DNA of 64,000 nucleotides from NCBI GenBank assembly GCA_039621445.1, contig CP154956.1, positions 59,839,178 to 59,903,177 on the forward strand. The letters run 5' to 3'. The first letter of the stretch is position 1. The number at the start of each line of letters is the position of its first letter. Positions 12,490-24,400 of this stretch are shown piece after piece. The DNA is from Euglena gracilis. Taxonomy: Eukaryota > Euglenida > Euglenophyceae > Euglenales. A program made the translations under genes and the position numbers. Below the pieces are notes generated by a model, which saw nothing but the letters and a program-made list of their open reading frames with translations, was not told where the DNA came from and made no database searches.

Positions 12490-13500
12490 GTATTGTACCA
12501 TCCATGCAAGCACCTCTGATGATGCTGGGCGATGCTGGGCGATGCTGGATTTTTGGAGACCAGAGGTGGGGTTCCGATGCTGCGCGATGCTGGGCGATGC
12601 AGGGCGATGCTGGCATTTTTTTTTGTATATTTTGGAGAATTGAACTATTTTTGGGATAATTTTCCCACAAATCTCCAGTTTTACACCCATTTTGGCCATA
12701 ATGGGTCAATTTTTGCTAATTTGGGGGCTATTTACAGGGGGGGGGGAAATTGATATCCGCAATTTTTCCGCAATTTCCGCAATTTTCCACAATTTCCGCA
12801 ATTTTCCGCAATTTTCCGCAATTTTTCCGCAATTTCCGCAATTTTTCCACAATTTTTTCCATTTTTTTTTCCCGCAGATTTTTTTTCCACCACCGAAGAT
12901 GGAAGATGCAATGAGTTCACGCCATTCTTCAAATGGATCAACAGGTGTGCTATTGTGGTTTGTTGTTTTTTTCCCCCCAGTTTACCAATTTTTCTCACAG
13001 GTGCACCACTGGTTACAGAATTGGGTGCGTCCCACCTGTGCAAAGAACATCAAGCGTGTTGATTTGTGCTCGCCTGCATCGACGTGGGTGTTGCGGTGTT
13101 CTGAACCTCACAATTGAAAATTTTCTAAGTCCCCTCAGACAGAAATGTGTATACCCGATATCAATTTTTCCGCAATTTTTCCGCAATTTCCGCAATTTTT
13201 CCGCAATTTTTCCGCAATTTTTCCGAAGGCCTCCGATATCAATTATTCCCCCCCCCCTGCTATTTATCACTGATTTGGCAAATATTGGGCTAAATGGGGC
13301 CTTTTTGAGCAGATTGTATGGCATTTTTGGCCATTTTGCGCCTTTTTGGTGATTTTGGGTCATTTTTCACAATCTTTTGTAGACATTGTTGGCGTTTTTG
13401 GGCAATTTTTGGTTATTTTGGTTGCTTTTTGGGGCTTTTTATGGGCAATTTTGGGCTTTTTGTGGCCATTTTTTGGGCTTTTGTGGTTATTTTGGCTTGA
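12490..13500. repeat. Segmental duplicate, copy 1 (interrupted by a mobile element)
   Basis: A GATGCTGGGC satellite, TTTACACCCATTTTGGCCAT and TGATTTGGCAAATATTGGGC occur in the same order as at 16500-16905, with about 85-90% apparent identity. The difference is the 524-bp insertion at 12735-13258. Confidence 0.85.
12735..13258. mobile_element. CAGGGG/TTGATATC element B, 524 bp, with empty-site evidence
   Basis: Flanked by perfect GCTATTTA copies (12727-12734 and 13259-13266). The paralogous locus at about 16705 is uninterrupted (GGGGGCCATTTGTCACTG), so element and duplication boundaries are directly visible. Ends are CAGGGGGG and CCCCCCCT with AATTGATATC just inside. Arrays of AATTTTTCCGC fill both ends. 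Confidence 0.9.
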
Positions 13501-13539
13501 TCAGGAGCCAACGGATGAATACTGGACAGATGATGGACA

Positions 13540-14065
13540 AGATGCAGATGCTATAAGATGCCGATGCTGGACAAGATGCAGATGCTAGACAAGATGCAGA
13601 TACTGGACAAGATGCCGATGCTGGACAAGATGAACTGGATGCAGACACTGGACAAGATGCAGATGCAGTTGTTGGACAAGATGCCGATGCTGGACAAGAT
13701 GCAGATGCTAGACAAGATGCAGATACTGGACAAGATGCCGATGCTGGACAAGATGAATTGGATGCAGACACTGGACAACATGCAGATGGTGGACAAGATG
13801 CAGTTTCTGGACAAGAAGTAGATGGTGGACAAGATGCAGATACTGGACAAGAAGCAGATGCTGGACAAGATGCAGATGCCGGACAAGATGCAGATACTGG
13901 ACAAGATGTAGATGCTGGACAAGATGTAGATGGACAAGATGGGGTGCCACCCTCCACCCTCCAGCACAACAACTGTTTTGGACTTTGTTTGTCTGACCGG
14001 CAAGAGGCTTGCTTGCAACTTGCACTCGATGTTGCCAATCTCACAGGCCTGCACCACATCCTCCG
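13540..14065 (+). repeat. 18-bp tandem array (GATGCAGATGCTGGACAA), possibly coding
   Basis: About 20 imperfect units. In one frame they read DADAGQ/DADTGQ; the array then passes into non-repeat sequence that stays open and protein-like (VPPSTLQHNNCFGLCLSDRQ, EACLQLALDVANLTGLHHIL). The array may be a minisatellite inside an exon. The first unit has a frame break near 13555. Confidence 0.6.
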
Positions 14066-15070
14066 GCAAAAAGCAGCAAAAGTGGTCAAAAAGTGGTCAA
14101 AAAGCAGGCAAAAGTGGGGTAAAAGTGGTCAGAAAGCAGCGAAAGTGGTAAAAAAAGTGGGCAAAAGTGGACAAAAGTGGTCAAAAGCAGCAAAAGTGGG
14201 CAAAAAAAAGTGAAAGTGATCAAAAAGCAGCAACAATGGCCAAAAGTGGGCAAAAAGTAGCAAACAGGGAATTTCTTAAGCCGGAGGGTACCCTACCCCC
14301 CGGGGGGGGGGGTCCAGCCAGCCAGCAGCTCAAATCCAGCCAGCAGCCCAAATTCGGGCTGGGAGCCCCCCCCCCCCCGGGGGTCGAGTGAAATAAAGTC
14401 GGGTCCAGCCCAGCCGGAGGCCGGGCCAGCCGGCCGCAGGCCGGCCAGCCAACTGGGCTGTCCAGGTCATTTATCCCTGCATTTTTCCCCCTCATCACAG
14501 CCCCTCCATCACAGCCCCCCAGCCTTGATCTGGCTCCACCCATCAAAATGTCGAAAATGGCAAAAATGTGTTAGAAAATTTTGTTTTTCCTCGACCCAGC
14601 CCAGCCCAGCCCGCTCCAGCCCCGGACCCCCCCCCCTCCCCCCCCCACCCCCCCGGGGGGGGGGTCCAGCCAGCAGCTCAAATCCAGCCAGCAGCCTTTT
14701 TGCCAGCTGGAGGCTGGACCCCCCCCCGGGGGTCCTTAAGAAATTCCCTGGTAGCAAACGTGGGCAAAAAGGAGCAAACGTGGGCAAAAGTGGTCGAAAA
14801 GCAACAAAAGTTGTCAAAAGTGGTCAAAAAGCAGGCAAAAGGTGGTCAAAAAGCAGCAAAAGTGATCAAAAAGCCGCAAAGGTGGTTGGACATGGGCAAA
14901 GGTGGGCAAAGGTGGGCAAAAAGCAGCAAAAGTGGTCAAGAAGCAGTCAAAATTGGTCAAAAGGCAGCAACTGTGGGCAACGGTGGTCAAAAAGCAGTCA
15001 AAAGTGGTCAATGTGGGCAAAAAGCAACCAAAGATGGCCAAAGCAACCAAAAGTGGGCTAGAGCGGCAAA
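14066..15070. repeat. GTGG(T/G)CAAAA-AGCAGC satellite
   Basis: Short imperfect units AAAAGTGGTCAAAAAGCAGC and variants run on both sides of the element at 14265-14750, so the element interrupted an existing array. Confidence 0.9.
14265..14750. mobile_element. hAT-like element, 486 bp, perfect 8-bp TSD
   Basis: Ends CAGGGAATTTCTTAAG and CTTAAGAAATTCCCTG are perfect 16-bp inverted repeats. Both flanks are GTAGCAAA (14257-14264, 14751-14758). CAGGG ends with 8-bp TSDs are typical of hAT transposons. Related single ends occur at about 16090 and 47528. Confidence 0.92.
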
Positions 15071-15758
15071 AGCAGCAGGCATTATAGGTACACCTTCAAG
15101 GGCTCCAAAGGCGATGCTGGGTGATGCTGGGCGATGCTGGGCGATGCTGGGCCCAAGGGAATGGCTGACCAGAGGTGCTTGCATCCATGTGCCCCCCCCC
15201 CAACGTGGAGATTTTTAAGTCAGCAAGCGCGTCCATTGGCAGGCAGTGTATTGTGTCTTATTTATTTTGATAAAAGGATGGCGGTGAAGGGCACCTTTCA
15301 ATGCATTTTCTCAAAGATGAAACCTGAAATCGCCATTTATTTCGCTATTTCAGGGGTTGAAAAAAAACCGGTTCATCACAGACTCAACTGCTGATGCCCA
15401 GGGTTTTTTGGAATAGTTTATTTTTTTTAATAATTTAATGTGATTTTGCGATTTCATTTTTGCTTTGTCGAAGAAAAATTTCGCCAGAAATATTACATTG
15501 TTCAAGCTCTTTTGTTATGATTCTGCCTCTGCTCTCCTGTTTCTTATATCTGTAGAAGCAATTGGCACTGATGCTTGTTGTGGCGAAGAAGGGCAAGACG
15601 TTGAGGTTGTCCCAAGTGTGTTGATTGTTTTATTTTCTTTTGGATCCATCCATCTGTGAAGTGATGTGTCATCTAAGGAACGGTTTGCCATTTCAGCGGT
15701 CAATTCAAGGATGCTGCAATATTTTTGGTATGTTTGCAGAAATTTTGCAATTCTGGGA

Positions 15759-15759
15759 C

Positions 15760-15815
<56 letters not shown>
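15759..15815. repeat. (CA)n microsatellite
   Basis: About 28 uninterrupted CA dinucleotides. Confidence 0.98.
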
Positions 15816-15816
<1 letters not shown>

Positions 15817-16499
15817 TGTTTGGCCACCTTCAACCCACAACCGTGTTTTTGTGTTCAAGCCAACCAATCACCCTCAAGGAAGGGATTCGACTCTCTAAAT
15901 TTGGCCGCCAAGTGACCCCCCCCCACCACCATAAATCCCATTGGGGCTGTGACCAAATTTAACCCCCCCCCCCGCCCGGGAAATGTCGAAAGGCACCCGT
16001 GTCAGAGGCAGACACAGATATGCAGGCCAGACAGGTGCCAGTGGTATTGAACGGATTTTTTTTGAAAATTTACCAATTTGTGACCAACGGTTTTCTTAAG
16101 CCGGAGGGCACCTGACCCCCAGGGGGGTTCCAGCCAGCCAGCACCTTTTAGTCCAGTCTGCACCTCCCAGACTGGGGGGGGGGGGCTGCAGACCCCCCCC
16201 CCAAGGTCCGCTAAAATAAAGTTCAGGCCAGCCCGGCAAAGCTGGACTGGGCGAAATAATTTTGAAAAGGGGTCAAATATGGCATTTTTGGGTCATATTG
16301 GGCAGGCACCTACGGCCGACCAGGGCTGACCAGGGCCGACCAGGGCCGACTATGATTTTCAGGACCCCCGTAGGTGGGGGTTCCGACCAGGGCTGACCAG
16401 GGCCGACCAGGGCCGACCAGGCCGACCAGGGCCGACCAGGGTCGACTTGCATGTGGTTGGCCGACCGAAGGGGAATGGATGAAGGAATTCGGCAGCTTT

Positions 16500-16905
16500 C
16501 CCTCTGGAACAAGCACCTCTGATGATGCTGGGCGATGCAGGGCGATGCTGGGCGATGCAGGGTGTTGCTGGACGATGCTGGGTGATGCTGGCATTTTTTT
16601 GGTATACTTTGAAGAACTAAACCCATTTTTGGATAATTTTCTCCCAAATCAACAGTTTTACACCCATTTTGGCCATTATGGATCAGTTTTTGCTAATTTG
16701 GGGGCCATTTGTCACTGATTTGGCAAATATTGGGCTAATTTGGGTCAATCTGAGCATTTTTTATGGCATTTTGGCCATTTTGCGCCCTTTTGGTAATTTT
16801 GGGTCATTTTTCACAATCTTTTGTGGATTTTGTTGGCATTTTTGGGCAATTTTTGGTTATTTCAAGCCATTTTAGGTCATTTTGGTTGCTTTTGGGGAGC
16901 CAATG
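16500..16905. repeat. Segmental duplicate, copy 2 (empty site)
   Basis: Matches 12490-12734 plus 13267-13480 without the inserted element. Confidence 0.85.
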
Positions 16906-17333
16906 GAGGCCTTATGGGGCCCTTCCTTTTGACCTTGGCGAGACAATTCAGAAAATCATTGCATCCCTTCACATTTTTTCTGTGACGGATACCCCCACCT
17001 ATGGCCGACTATTTGCCGACCAGGGCCGACCAGGGCCGACCAGCAAAATGGGAAGTGACCATAGGTTCCTGATATTGGGGGGGATCATGATGTGATTGCA
17101 TGAGGTGTTGCATCATCGATTGCATCACCTTGCATTGCCAAAAAAACCCTCAACGGTGCCTGACATCTTTGGGGGTGTGTCTGGGCTGGGTCTGACATAG
17201 GCATTTTCCCTTGAAAAAAAATGGCCATCTCCCGGTGTCTCTTGTGCAACGGTGTGCTACAGGATAATCCGCCTCAAACCTGACGCTAAGGGGTTGAAAG
17301 CGCTTCCCCCGTCACTACCCAGAGCACCAGAAC

Positions 17334-17396
17334 AGGAAGGTTGTACCACCAGGGGTACAACCTTCCCCTCACTACCCCTGGTGGTACAACCTTCCT
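17334..17396. repeat. Perfect 23-bp hairpin
   Basis: Arms 17334-17356 and 17374-17396 (AGGAAGGTTGTACCACC plus AGGGGT and its complement) with a 17-nt loop. Confidence 0.95.
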
Positions 17397-18396
17397 TCAC
17401 ATTGAAACACTTGCCGCTTGTTCCCAGATGGACAGGGCTCTACAAGAAGGCCCTGGGGGGTCAACCCCCTCCCACCACAGCTGAATCGCCAAAACATTTG
17501 ACCCCTAATTCACAAAATAGGGAAACAAATTGTTTTCAGCCCCAGCGTTTGTTGAAAGTCATCAATGGTTGCAAGAAAATCATCAAAGGTTGCATAAATT
17601 GCTGATTTGGGGCTTTTGGCAGTTTCTTTTTGGAGCTCCTGCTTTCATCCACGAAGGCCCAGTTCCAATGTGACCCTATCTGCCACCAGGCACCGATATA
17701 TGGAGGGTGCACGGGGTTTATGTGGGGGGTGCCCCCCCCCTCCTGGACCAGAGGGGCCCCCCTCCCCAGCTGCCAAGGGGGGTCTGGACCGACCCTGGGG
17801 CGATTCCCGGGACCCCCCCTTCCATGCAGGTCAAATTTTTCCTTCAGGTTTTGCGGCGAATATTTTTTTTGAATTTTTGATAATTTTTTGCCCAAAAAGT
17901 CCCCAAAATGGCAATTTTGGCTGTTTTGGGGGGTCGAAATGTTTGGGGGTCACCCGGACCGCGCCACTATTCAGGTGGGAGGGGGTGCCCCCCCCCCCTG
18001 CTGGACCGGAGAAGGGGAGTCTGACCTGCCCACCTGCCCTTATATGGAAGCCTGACCCCTCCCCCGGGCCATCCTCCCAATGGAGGTGGGGGTGGGTGCC
18101 AGACTCCCCCAGCCCAGTCCAAAAAAAAAAAACCTCGGCCAGGCCGACTGGGAGGTGTTCTGCTCTATTTTTTTTTAGGTGTGAAGTGCATTTTCGGATC
18201 CCAAACTCGGCCCAAATTGATTGGGTGGGGTACCTGGGTCCCCACCCAAATGGTGTTTTTCCCCTTCAGAGTCATGGTTGGGTTTTTTTGTTGGACTCCC
18301 CCTTTGGGTTTGTTCAGGTTTGCAGTTTGGGGTTTTTTATTGTCCAGAATCCTCCACTCCCTTGAACCCTGTTTGCCACACCCAATTTTTTCCCAG

Positions 18397-18476
18397 CTGT
18401 TGCTGCTCTTACAGATTTGCTGCAGAAGCTGGGGATGACTGCCACAGGCGTTTTGACTGCATCAGCATTATCCATG
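18397..18476 (+). CDS. DEG1: Deg1 candidate N-terminal exon (targeting region)
   Basis: The exon follows a pyrimidine-rich TTTTTTCCCAG acceptor and ends before GTTTCTG. It reads [18 protein letters not shown] and continues with a small hydrophobic stretch LTASALSM, as expected of a plastid or membrane-targeting region. It enters in phase 1 and leaves in phase 0, which fits the next exon. No homology supports it, so assignment to Deg1 rests on phase and position. Confidence 0.38.
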
Positions 18477-21400
18477 GTTTCTGTCATTCATTTGAACTGC
18501 CACTTCGCATAATCTGATGATCAAGTGTTGTAATTGCCGTTGCAGGTTGGATCTCATATTTTGCAAGAAAAAATTAAATTAATCAAATAAAAGTTTTATG
18601 TCTCTGATCAGATGCAGATGTATCCATTTGTGAAAGCTATTCTTGGACAGGCAGAGATGAGAAATGCCAGGCTGGTGAGGCCAGTCGAAATTGTCAAGTT
18701 CGAAAGCAGCTTCCGGTTGAAAGAGATAAACAGAGCATTTGCAAGTTGTTCAGGGTGGGTACTCCCTCCCAGAGCATGGAGGGGGAGAGGTTCCGGTCCG
18801 AAATAAACCGGAATAAACCCGAATACCCCTCCCCCTATAGAAGCATGGGTGCGCTTTGCGGACCGCTGCCTCCGGCGACGTGGTGCACTTCTATTTGGAT
18901 CCTGCCCGCGTGATGTTTTGTTGATTTCTTTTTTTGGAAATGTTTGTTGCGTCTTTGAAAACTCGCACAGATTTGGCTTTTATTTTGCCGATTCCCGAAT
19001 ATTCCAGTTTATCCGGTTTCCCTAACCCCCCCTCCCCCCTTATACAAAGTGCAGGGTCCAAATAAAAGCATCCCCGCCGCCTTTGGCGGCGGTCCACTCC
19101 AAGCGCACCTCCCATTTTAATGGGGCAAGGCAAAGTTGCAGCTTTTTTTGTGGACCATGTAAACACCAATTTGCATCTTGTTCCCCATCAACTTGCACCA
19201 GATATGGATGTAGAGGAAGACGGTGGCAGGTTGGGGCAGGGTTGCTCTGGAAGAACAGACGGAGTCAGGATTGTATGGGAAGTTCCGCACACATGAGGTA
19301 GGTGGCAGGGTCCCCCCCCAGGTGGGCAAGATGGTAGGGGTCCCCCCCCCCCAGTTTCGGAAAGGGGGTCCCCCACCCGTCCTCCTCTGTGGGTTCGCGC
19401 CGGCTGTGTACTTTCAGACCCTCTTGAGGCTGAATGTGAAATTTTGGGAAAATGGCCAAATTTGGTCGAAAAATGGTCGTAACTCCGGCCAGGCGGGGAG
19501 TTGCGAGGAAATAAAAATACTGTTAAATGGGGCTTTTTAGGGGCTTCAATTTAGGTCTCCTGACATTTCCTTTGATTCCCCACCATTTTTGAGAAATTTC
19601 AGAAAAATTGATTCTTTGACCCAAAAAACGGCCGAAATTTTGCACTCAACGGCGAGAAGTTCGGCGACCGAAAACTGGAGATAGGAGCCCCCCCCCCCCC
19701 CCAGTTTTGGAAGGGGAGGTCTCCCGCCCCCCCCCCCCTCCTCCGAGATTCCCATACAAGCCTGGACGGAGGTTTGGTGGGGGCATGCGACACTTTGCAG
19801 GATAATCCGCACCCTTGGGAGAATCTGAAGAAGGGTCTTTTCAATTTAAGTTCAGTGGTTGAAACCAGGCCAGGCTTCTTTTTATCTCGAGAGACCCCCC
19901 CCCCTGGGGGGGTTCTGGTGCAAAGCGCTGGAGAAGTCTGGGAAATGCCTCGGACTAACAAACAGGCATAGATTGCTGCCGCCAGCCCGGGGGATTTCCT
20001 CAACCACTCAATTTTGTGTTCAGTCCAAGCTTCTGTTTTAGATACCAGGTGGCCCCAATGGGGATCCCCCCCAAAGTCGGGAAAAAAGAAGCCATGTGGG
20101 CAGCTGCCAATGGGCTTTTTGGTCCGTGGACAGCCATGGCAGCCCCTGCTCTACAACCACCTCCAGTGATCCGGCTGACACAAGAAGAGTCGTCCACCGT
20201 CAAGGTGTGCTGCCTCAAGAAAAGTTTCTGTCCAGTGTCGCGGAAGTGGAAGATCACCAAGAGCAGGGGTTTTTTTTTAAGCCAGCAGTTCCCACCGGGC
20301 TGCCCCCCCCCCGGGGGGGGGTGTCCGCTGAAATAAAGTTGGGGCCAGCCTGGTGAAGCTGGGCTGGACAAAATTTTTTTCAAAAAAGGAATAAAAAAGG
20401 ACTCAAAATGGCAGTTTTTGAGGGGTTTTGGGATTTGACCTCCAGACGTTGGCTGGAAAATGCCAACCGGCTGGATTTGGATATTTTTGCCTGGTTTTTT
20501 TAAGGGTACCTGCCAGGTCCAGGGCCAGCCAGAGTGGAGGGCGCAAGGGGCCCTCCACCACCACCAGGTGGCCAGGGGGGGAGGTCCCAGCCAGCGTCTT
20601 TTTCCAGCTGGCGCGGGACCCCCCCCGGAGTTCTGGAGGGTATGAGAAGCCTGTTAGCAACACATTGGGTCTTCAAGTGGGTGTCACGCACCACCAATTT
20701 GAAGGCCCAATTCCCCCCCCTTATGTGTAAAGAAACAACAAAAGTTGCAGTGGGTGATCATTGGGCACAGGTGTTTGGAAAAGGAAAGTCCACTTGCAGC
20801 GACAAAAGTTGCGGTCCAAACAGCAAGCACTTTCTTGGTGACGCTTGGTCAGGCCCCTCAGGGTGGGTGCTGTGGGCAGGCGGGGGGGGGGGAGCAGTGA
20901 TGTATGGGAAGCCCATCAATATTGAGGGGGGGGGGTCGGGTGCCCCCTGTGGGAGGGGCAGGAGGTCCGGACCCCCCCCCCCTAGATTATTGGAGGGGGT
21001 GTCCGGACCCTCCAGGGGGGGGGACAGCGTTTGCATTTTTTTCTTCTTCAGGGATGCATGGAAAGCCTGCATGGGAAGCCCTCGGGGTGGGAATCCGGAC
21101 CCCCCCCCCAACATGAAGGGGAGGGTCAGACCAGGTTTTGAATAGTGCTGAGCTCTTAATAAGCGCGCCCCCACCCCTTCATTTGACCCCCCCATGGAGC
21201 TCTTTTTGACTGAAATGCAAGGGTTTTGTGCCCGAAACGGGAGGCCAAGGGGTCAAAAATCGCTCATTTTCGGCTCAAAAACAGGTTTTCCGGGTCCGGC
21301 AGGCCAAAAAACACCGTTTCGGGCAAAAAAAATTTTCGATTTTTTTCAATTTTTTTGGCCGAAAACGGCCAAGTCGGACAGAAAAAGTGTACAAAATGGT

Positions 21401-24400
21401 CTAAATTGCCCTAAAAACGGCCTTATCTCGGGCTAGGCGGTGAGTTGCGGGGAAACCAAAATACCAGTAGATAGAGCATTCCAAGGGCTTCAATTTAGGT
21501 CTCCGGACATTTCCTTTCATTTTGCATCATTTTCGAGATGTTTTGAAAACATTGATTGTTTGGCCGAATTTTGGCTGAAAACGGCTAAGTCGAACAGTGG
21601 GAAAAGTGTACAAAACGACCATCTGGGCCGAAAAAAAACGGCCGTATCTCGGGCTAGGCGGGGAGTTGCGGGGAAATCAAAATATGGCTGGATAGGGCAT
21701 TCCGAGGGCTTCAAATTAGGTCTCCGGACATTTCCTTTGATTTGACTTCATTTAGGAGATATTTTGAAAATTGACATTTTTTTTTGGCCGAAATGGCAGA
21801 GTCCAAAGGGGGGGCTTAAAAAGGGGGGCGGGCCGATCCTACCCGTTTAGACCCCTTCGCGCGTGAATAACTCGGGCCTGGCGGGGAGTTGGGGGTCACA
21901 CCCAGGTGATTCGGAAACTAGAAATCCAGTCGCTCGTGACTGAAAGAAAAAAAATCCAGGAACCGGGCCGGGATCATGGTGATATCTCGTCGGTTCTCCT
22001 GGTGGCCCAGACCCGGGGGGGGGGGGCCGGGGGGGGGGGGGGGGGGGGGGTTTCGCCAGGGGTAAGCTTCGCTCTTACCCTAAAGGGATAAGAGCTCAGC
22101 GACCCCCCCCCCTATTGCAGGGAGGGGGAATGTGCCAGCCAGCCCGGCCATGAAAGAAATGCGCAAAAATGCAAGGGGAAAGATGAAAAAATGAAAGGAA
22201 TGAAGATGGAAAAATGCAAGTAAAAAAAACAGGGCCCACCTCGTTGGGCAAGGTCTGGAAATATTTCAGTGCAAATCATGTTTGTGTGTGGGTCAGGTCT
22301 AAGTACAGGTATAAGCATACGTGTGGGTATGGAATACGTTTGTATGGATGGAGGTTAATCCATGTGTGTGTGTGTGTGTGTGTGTGTGCATGCATGTGTG
22401 TGCGCGCGCACGCACGCATGTGGGTGGGTAGGTGGGTGGGTGGGTGTGGGGGCGTGCGTGCTGTGCATGCGTGCGTGTGCCTTTTTCGTTACAGCTATTT
22501 CGGGAGAACACCCCCAGTGTTGTTTATGTAACGAATGTTGCCACTGTGGGACGGATCAACAAACAAGATTGGAGTTTGGATTTGACAGAAATTCCTCGTG
22601 GCAGCGGCACTGGATTTGTGTGGGATAATGAAGGTTTGTTTGCTTGTCAACTGCAGTTGCTGCCCTGTCTTTTTTTAATTTTTACAGGATTATATTTTTT
22701 ATTTATGAAGGAATGAAATTATGGTATATAGTGTGATGAAAGATGGCATCTTGACATCATTTGGCCAGTATTCAAAAGGGTTGCGGCGTTCAACCAGCCA
22801 GCATTTCTATTTCCAACATTTATGTTTGTCCAGACCAGGTTGGTGATGGAATATTTTTGTCTGAAATGTGTCAGAAAGGGCAACATTTTCTGACACAATG
22901 TCAGAGATATATTCTTGCTCAAAATCCCCCTCCTCTGATAATCATGCATTTGCAAAATTGAAAAGTGATTGGTTTTTAATTGGTTTGATCTTGATGCGAC
23001 GATTTTCGATTTCCTCCCCTTCCACAAGGGAACCCACAGTTTTGGTTTCAGGGGTCAAAACGGTATGCCTAGCTCCTCCCCCAAAACGGGGTGTGCTCCG
23101 ATCTCTCATGGAAATGAAAATTTTTCTTCCCCAGCGCCGGAAAATTTTTTTTGTGATTTGGTGGAAAAAAATCACCTGAAAACGCAATGGTGGCATTTTT
23201 TGAAGCCCCCTCAAAAAGTTATCTGGCGCATTGCGCTGGGTGTTTTTCCTGGGGGGGGAGCGGGGGCTCCGGGACCTGCCCTCTTCCCCCCCCCTCTCTG
23301 CAAATACCCTGGCCATGTGGGGAGTTAAGAAATCATGTATTTGGTGTGCAATTTAGTTATAAGATGTTTGCCTGAGTATGAACTTTTTTCCCCTTATGCT
23401 GCAACACTATTCAGGACGCATTGTGACCAACCACCATGTGATCGCTGGGGCGTCTGATGTGCGCATCACAATCAGGCTTTGTTTTTGGAAAAGGTGTAGA
23501 CCAAAGCCTTTTCAGACTCCCTCATCCAACTTTGGTTGGACATCCAAAGTGGCATTTTTGTGTGGAACCCCCCCCCAGAAGTCCAAATAAAAGCGCACCC
23601 CCCGCAGCCGAATGAGGCGGTCCACTATAAGTGACCTCCAAATTTGATGGGATTTCTGAAGGAAATCAGCAAAATCACACGGGTTGGGTCCAAATAGAAG
23701 CGCACACCTGCCGCCAGAGTCCTCTGTAAGCTTCTGATATTTCTATTTGGGGGGGGGGTTACATGTGCAGGGATGTGGACTGGCATTTTTTGTTCATTTG
23801 TTGGCTATTTTAAGCCAGCAAATTTCAACCTTTTTTAAAGATTTTTTCCCAACAATTTGTTTGCATTTTTTTTGGCCATGTTGATCCATCACCATTCCCC
23901 CCCTAGGGCAGGAGAGGAAGTGAGTGGGGAGGAGGGGGATCTGTACCCCCCTCTGCACCAGAGAAACTTTTTTCGTTTCTGGGGGGGTCCCGGACCCCCC
24001 CCCTCGGTTTGAAGGGGATCCTTCCTGTAGACACCAGCTGGCGTTTTGAGGTGCACCCATGTACGCCCCATTTTTTTGTAGTTCACAACACATTTTTTGG
24101 TGGTGGCAATTGGGGTTGTTGTCCGTTTCTCCAGAACCCAAAGTCAAAAATTTGGAGGGGGCAGGGTGTGACTGGTTAATTTTTGGGGTCAAGAACGATC
24201 GACTGGTGCTTTTTAGGAGTTAAATCAAAGGGGGATCGCATCCTGGTGTGGTGAATCACAGCCTGATTCTGACCATCGACCAATCTGCTTACAAGGCTGT
24301 GGTCGTGGGATTTGATGAAGACAAGGATGTGGCCGTGTTGCAGGTGTGAATTGTTGTGAACCTGTGCACAGAAATGTCTTTTTTGAATGGTAAATCCACC

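Larger units (their letters stand above)
15071..18396. other. Repeats and weak exon candidates upstream of Deg1
   Basis: It contains a (CA)n tract (15759-15815), a GGCCGACCAGG array (16325-16445), segmental-duplicate copy 2 (16500-16905) and C/G blocks. An exon-like piece 15556-15605 (GTAG acceptor, GTTGTC donor) reads KQLALMLVVAKKGKTL or EAIGTDACCGEEGQDVE. Neither frame can be tied to Deg1. Confidence 0.45.

Noticed and set aside
13487-14089. 200-codon minus-strand frame rich in SCPASASCP repeats
   Set aside because: It is the reverse strand of the 18-bp tandem array, which is open in several frames by periodicity. The plus-strand reading continues into non-repeat protein-like sequence.
17607-18365. 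252-codon open frame on the plus strand
   Set aside because: It is dominated by runs of Pro/Gly from C/G homopolymers and has no splice sites or homology.
23415-23495. Longer Deg1 His exon ending at the GT of 23494, or a GC donor at 23476
   Set aside because: Both insert extra residues and leave no matching acceptor frame with family spacing. The CAG/CTG stem gives an exact fit.
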